A stretch of DNA of 6,879 nucleotides from Tagaea sp. (GTDB lineage Bacteria; Pseudomonadota; Alphaproteobacteria; CACIAM-22H2): positions 1 to 6,879 of the forward strand of contig JAMNXK010000111.1 in NCBI GenBank assembly GCA_023653245.1. Reading direction: 5' to 3'. Below the pieces are notes generated by a model that worked only from the letters and a program-made list of their open reading frames with translations, did no database searches and was not told where the DNA came from. Position numbers and translations under genes: made by a program. Below are positions 5,482 to 6,879 of this stretch, in pieces (the first letter of the stretch is position 1; the number at the start of each line of letters is the position of its first letter).

Positions 5482-6879
5482 TCAGCCCGCCATCACGTTG
5501 AAGAAAAGCTGCGTGATCAGCACGACCACCGAAACGCCCGACAGGATCGCCAGCGCGATCTCGCGGCCCTTGTCGCGGCCGATGCTGCGCGTGGCTTCGA
5601 CGATCGCGTCGCGATTGTCGAGAACGCGCTGGTTGGTGTCGAACTCCTTCTTGATCGCCGCGAACTCCGCCATGTCCTTGCCGAACGTGTCGGGGTCGGT
5701 CGCGAGATCGACCAGCGCTTGGATGTCGCCGGCCGCGGCCAGCCCTTCGGCTTCCTCGAATTTCGCCTTGCGCAGATCCGGCTTCTTGAGCCGCGCGATC
5801 ATCGTCTTGGCGGCTTCGTGGCACAGCTTGGTGAGGTTGGGCAGGCTGCGCCCCTTGGCGTCGAGGGCGAAGCGCATCGCCGCTTTCAGCACGGCCGCCG
5901 CGCGGCGCGGATCCTTGCCGTCGAAGCTCTTGATCGATCCCAGATCGGCCGCCGAGATGCCGCTGCGCGCGCCCAGGAACGACACCACATGCGCGTCGAA
6001 TTCGAGCTGGCCCTTGCCGATCGAGGCTTCGACGAAATCCAGCAGATCGCCCGCCCGATCGACCCATTTCCCTTGCACCGCCGGCGACAGGCACGGCGCG
6101 TCGGGATTGAGGCGGTAGAGCGCCGCCTCGAGCTTGTCGACGTTGTTGGAGATGCGGTCCTCGACCTCGAGCAGCTGGCGCGCGTCTTCGTCGATCAGGC
6201 CGAACGTGTTCGCGGCCTTGGCCCAGATATGCGCGATGCGCCAGGAGAAGAACTCCTCCAGCTGCGTGCGCTTCTTGGGATCGAGCATGGCCGCGTGCGC
6301 GACCGCGCCCGCGCCGCCGGGATGGAAAGCGAGGTCCTTGAAGCGCAGCGGTCCGCGCGGGTCGAGGCGCACGACATGGCGCGCGACCTGCACTTCCGGC
6401 GGCGCGTTCTGGGACTGCGCTTTGTCTTCGCCCACGAGAATCAACACGCGCTGGACGTCGTTGTCCTTCAGCCACGCGCCGATGGAATCGTCGCCGACGG
6501 CCGCGGCCGCGTCTTTGGGATAGCGATGCAGCGCGAAGGCGAGTTCGGCGGGTTCGAGGGCGGCCACGGGGCCGATCTTCAGCGGCGTGCCGCGCCTTGC
6601 GGCGGGCTTGCGGGCTTGGATGGTGGGGCGCCGCCCGTTGACCCATTCGGTCAGCGTGGCGAGCGTCCAGCGCAGCTTGATGTCGTCGTCGATGAGCGCC
6701 GAAATCGGATCGAACAGCTCGCTCGGAATCTGCGAGGTGTCGATCATGGTCGACACCGTGCCGTAGGCGATGCGCCGCGCCATCAGCGCGTCGGCGTTCT
6801 GGCCTTCGCCGGGATATTTGCCCGTGGCGAAGCAATAAAGCGTCATGCCGAGGGCGAACATGTCGTCGAGCGTCGAGCC
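5482..6879 (-). CDS. Ser/Thr protein-kinase-like protein, C-terminal part, tail-anchored (5' end off window)
   Basis: The frame is open to the right edge, giving 465 C-terminal residues. The first approximately 82 look like the end of a protein-kinase C-lobe. DDMFALGMTLYCFATGKYPG (visible residues 5-24) matches subdomains VIII-IX with the structural Asp before F-A-L-G, and KLRWTLATLTEWV (68-80) carries the subdomain XI arginine. The catalytic HRD and DFG motifs are outside the window, so activity cannot be judged. Residues about 100-435 are a long, mostly helical region with LDPRGPLRFKDLAFHPGG (172-189) and ALYRLNPDAPCLSP (253-266). I recall both motifs from an uncharacterised family of alphaproteobacterial kinase fusions, without a known function. 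Residues about 439-461 form one hydrophobic helix ending four residues before the stop: a tail anchor, placing the kinase part in the cytoplasm. The ATG at 6861 lies inside the kinase domain and is not the start. Confidence 0.88.
   Translation of the reverse strand, partial: GSTLDDMFALGMTLYCFATGKYPGEGQNADALMARRIAYGTVSTMIDTSQIPSELFDPISALIDDDIKLRWTLATLTEWVNGRRPTIQARKPAARRGTPLKIGPVAALEPAELAFALHRYPKDAAAAVGDDSIGAWLKDNDVQRVLILVGEDKAQSQNAPPEVQVARHVVRLDPRGPLRFKDLAFHPGGAGAVAHAAMLDPKKRTQLEEFFSWRIAHIWAKAANTFGLIDEDARQLLEVEDRISNNVDKLEAALYRLNPDAPCLSPAVQGKWVDRAGDLLDFVEASIGKGQLEFDAHVVSFLGARSGISAADLGSIKSFDGKDPRRAAAVLKAAMRFALDAKGRSLPNLTKLCHEAAKTMIARLKKPDLRKAKFEEAEGLAAAGDIQALVDLATDPDTFGKDMAEFAAIKKEFDTNQRVLDNRDAIVEATRSIGRDKGREIALAILSGVSVVVLITQLFFNVMAG

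Noticed and set aside
5411..6835. Second long minus-strand frame across the kinase-like gene.
   Set aside because: It is very arginine-rich with no motifs, while the other frame shows kinase C-lobe signatures and a terminal helix.
1..6879. Mobile element, CRISPR, tRNA or defence-island signs.
   Set aside because: No repeats with spacers, inverted-repeat ends, transposase, integrase or tRNA-like sequence were seen. Gene style looks even across the window.

Overview
The window reads as chromosomal DNA from a high-GC alphaproteobacterium. The G+C content is high in every gene, most third positions are G or C, and genes are packed with stop/start overlaps. The kinase-like gene at the right edge also resembles, from memory, an uncharacterised family seen in Rhodospirillales-type genomes. 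The genus cannot be named. No RNA gene, insertion sequence, CRISPR array, integrase or phage gene was seen, and no gap between genes exceeds about 40 bases.

Left half, plus strand (1-3971): five co-directional genes. The first is a LysR-family regulator whose N-terminus lies off the window. After a 35-base gap comes a six-transmembrane potassium channel with a C-terminal cyclic-nucleotide-binding domain, of the MlotiK1 type. Then follow two tandem paralogous EamA/DMT-family transporters and a small two-helix DUF2798 protein. The last four are chained by 1-, 4- and 4-base stop/start overlaps, so they look like one transcript with translational coupling. The common theme is inner-membrane transport. 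The transported substrates cannot be read from the sequence.

Right half, minus strand (6879-3973): three co-directional genes, read from the right edge inwards. The first is the C-terminal part of a Ser/Thr-kinase-like protein that ends in a single membrane helix. One base after its stop begins a four-helix membrane protein of unknown function with a charged cytoplasmic tail. After 38 bases comes a lipoprotein alpha/beta hydrolase resembling the esterase 713 family. This could be an envelope-associated signalling module, but that is inference from gene order only.

The two halves converge with a single base between their stop codons (3972). The points most worth a second look are the tail-anchored kinase and its tightly linked membrane partner, the potassium channel whose S4 has acidic residues where gating arginines are expected, and the lipoprotein esterase in which an unusual vicinal cysteine pair is replaced by glycines. 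No clearly new defence or mobile system was found.
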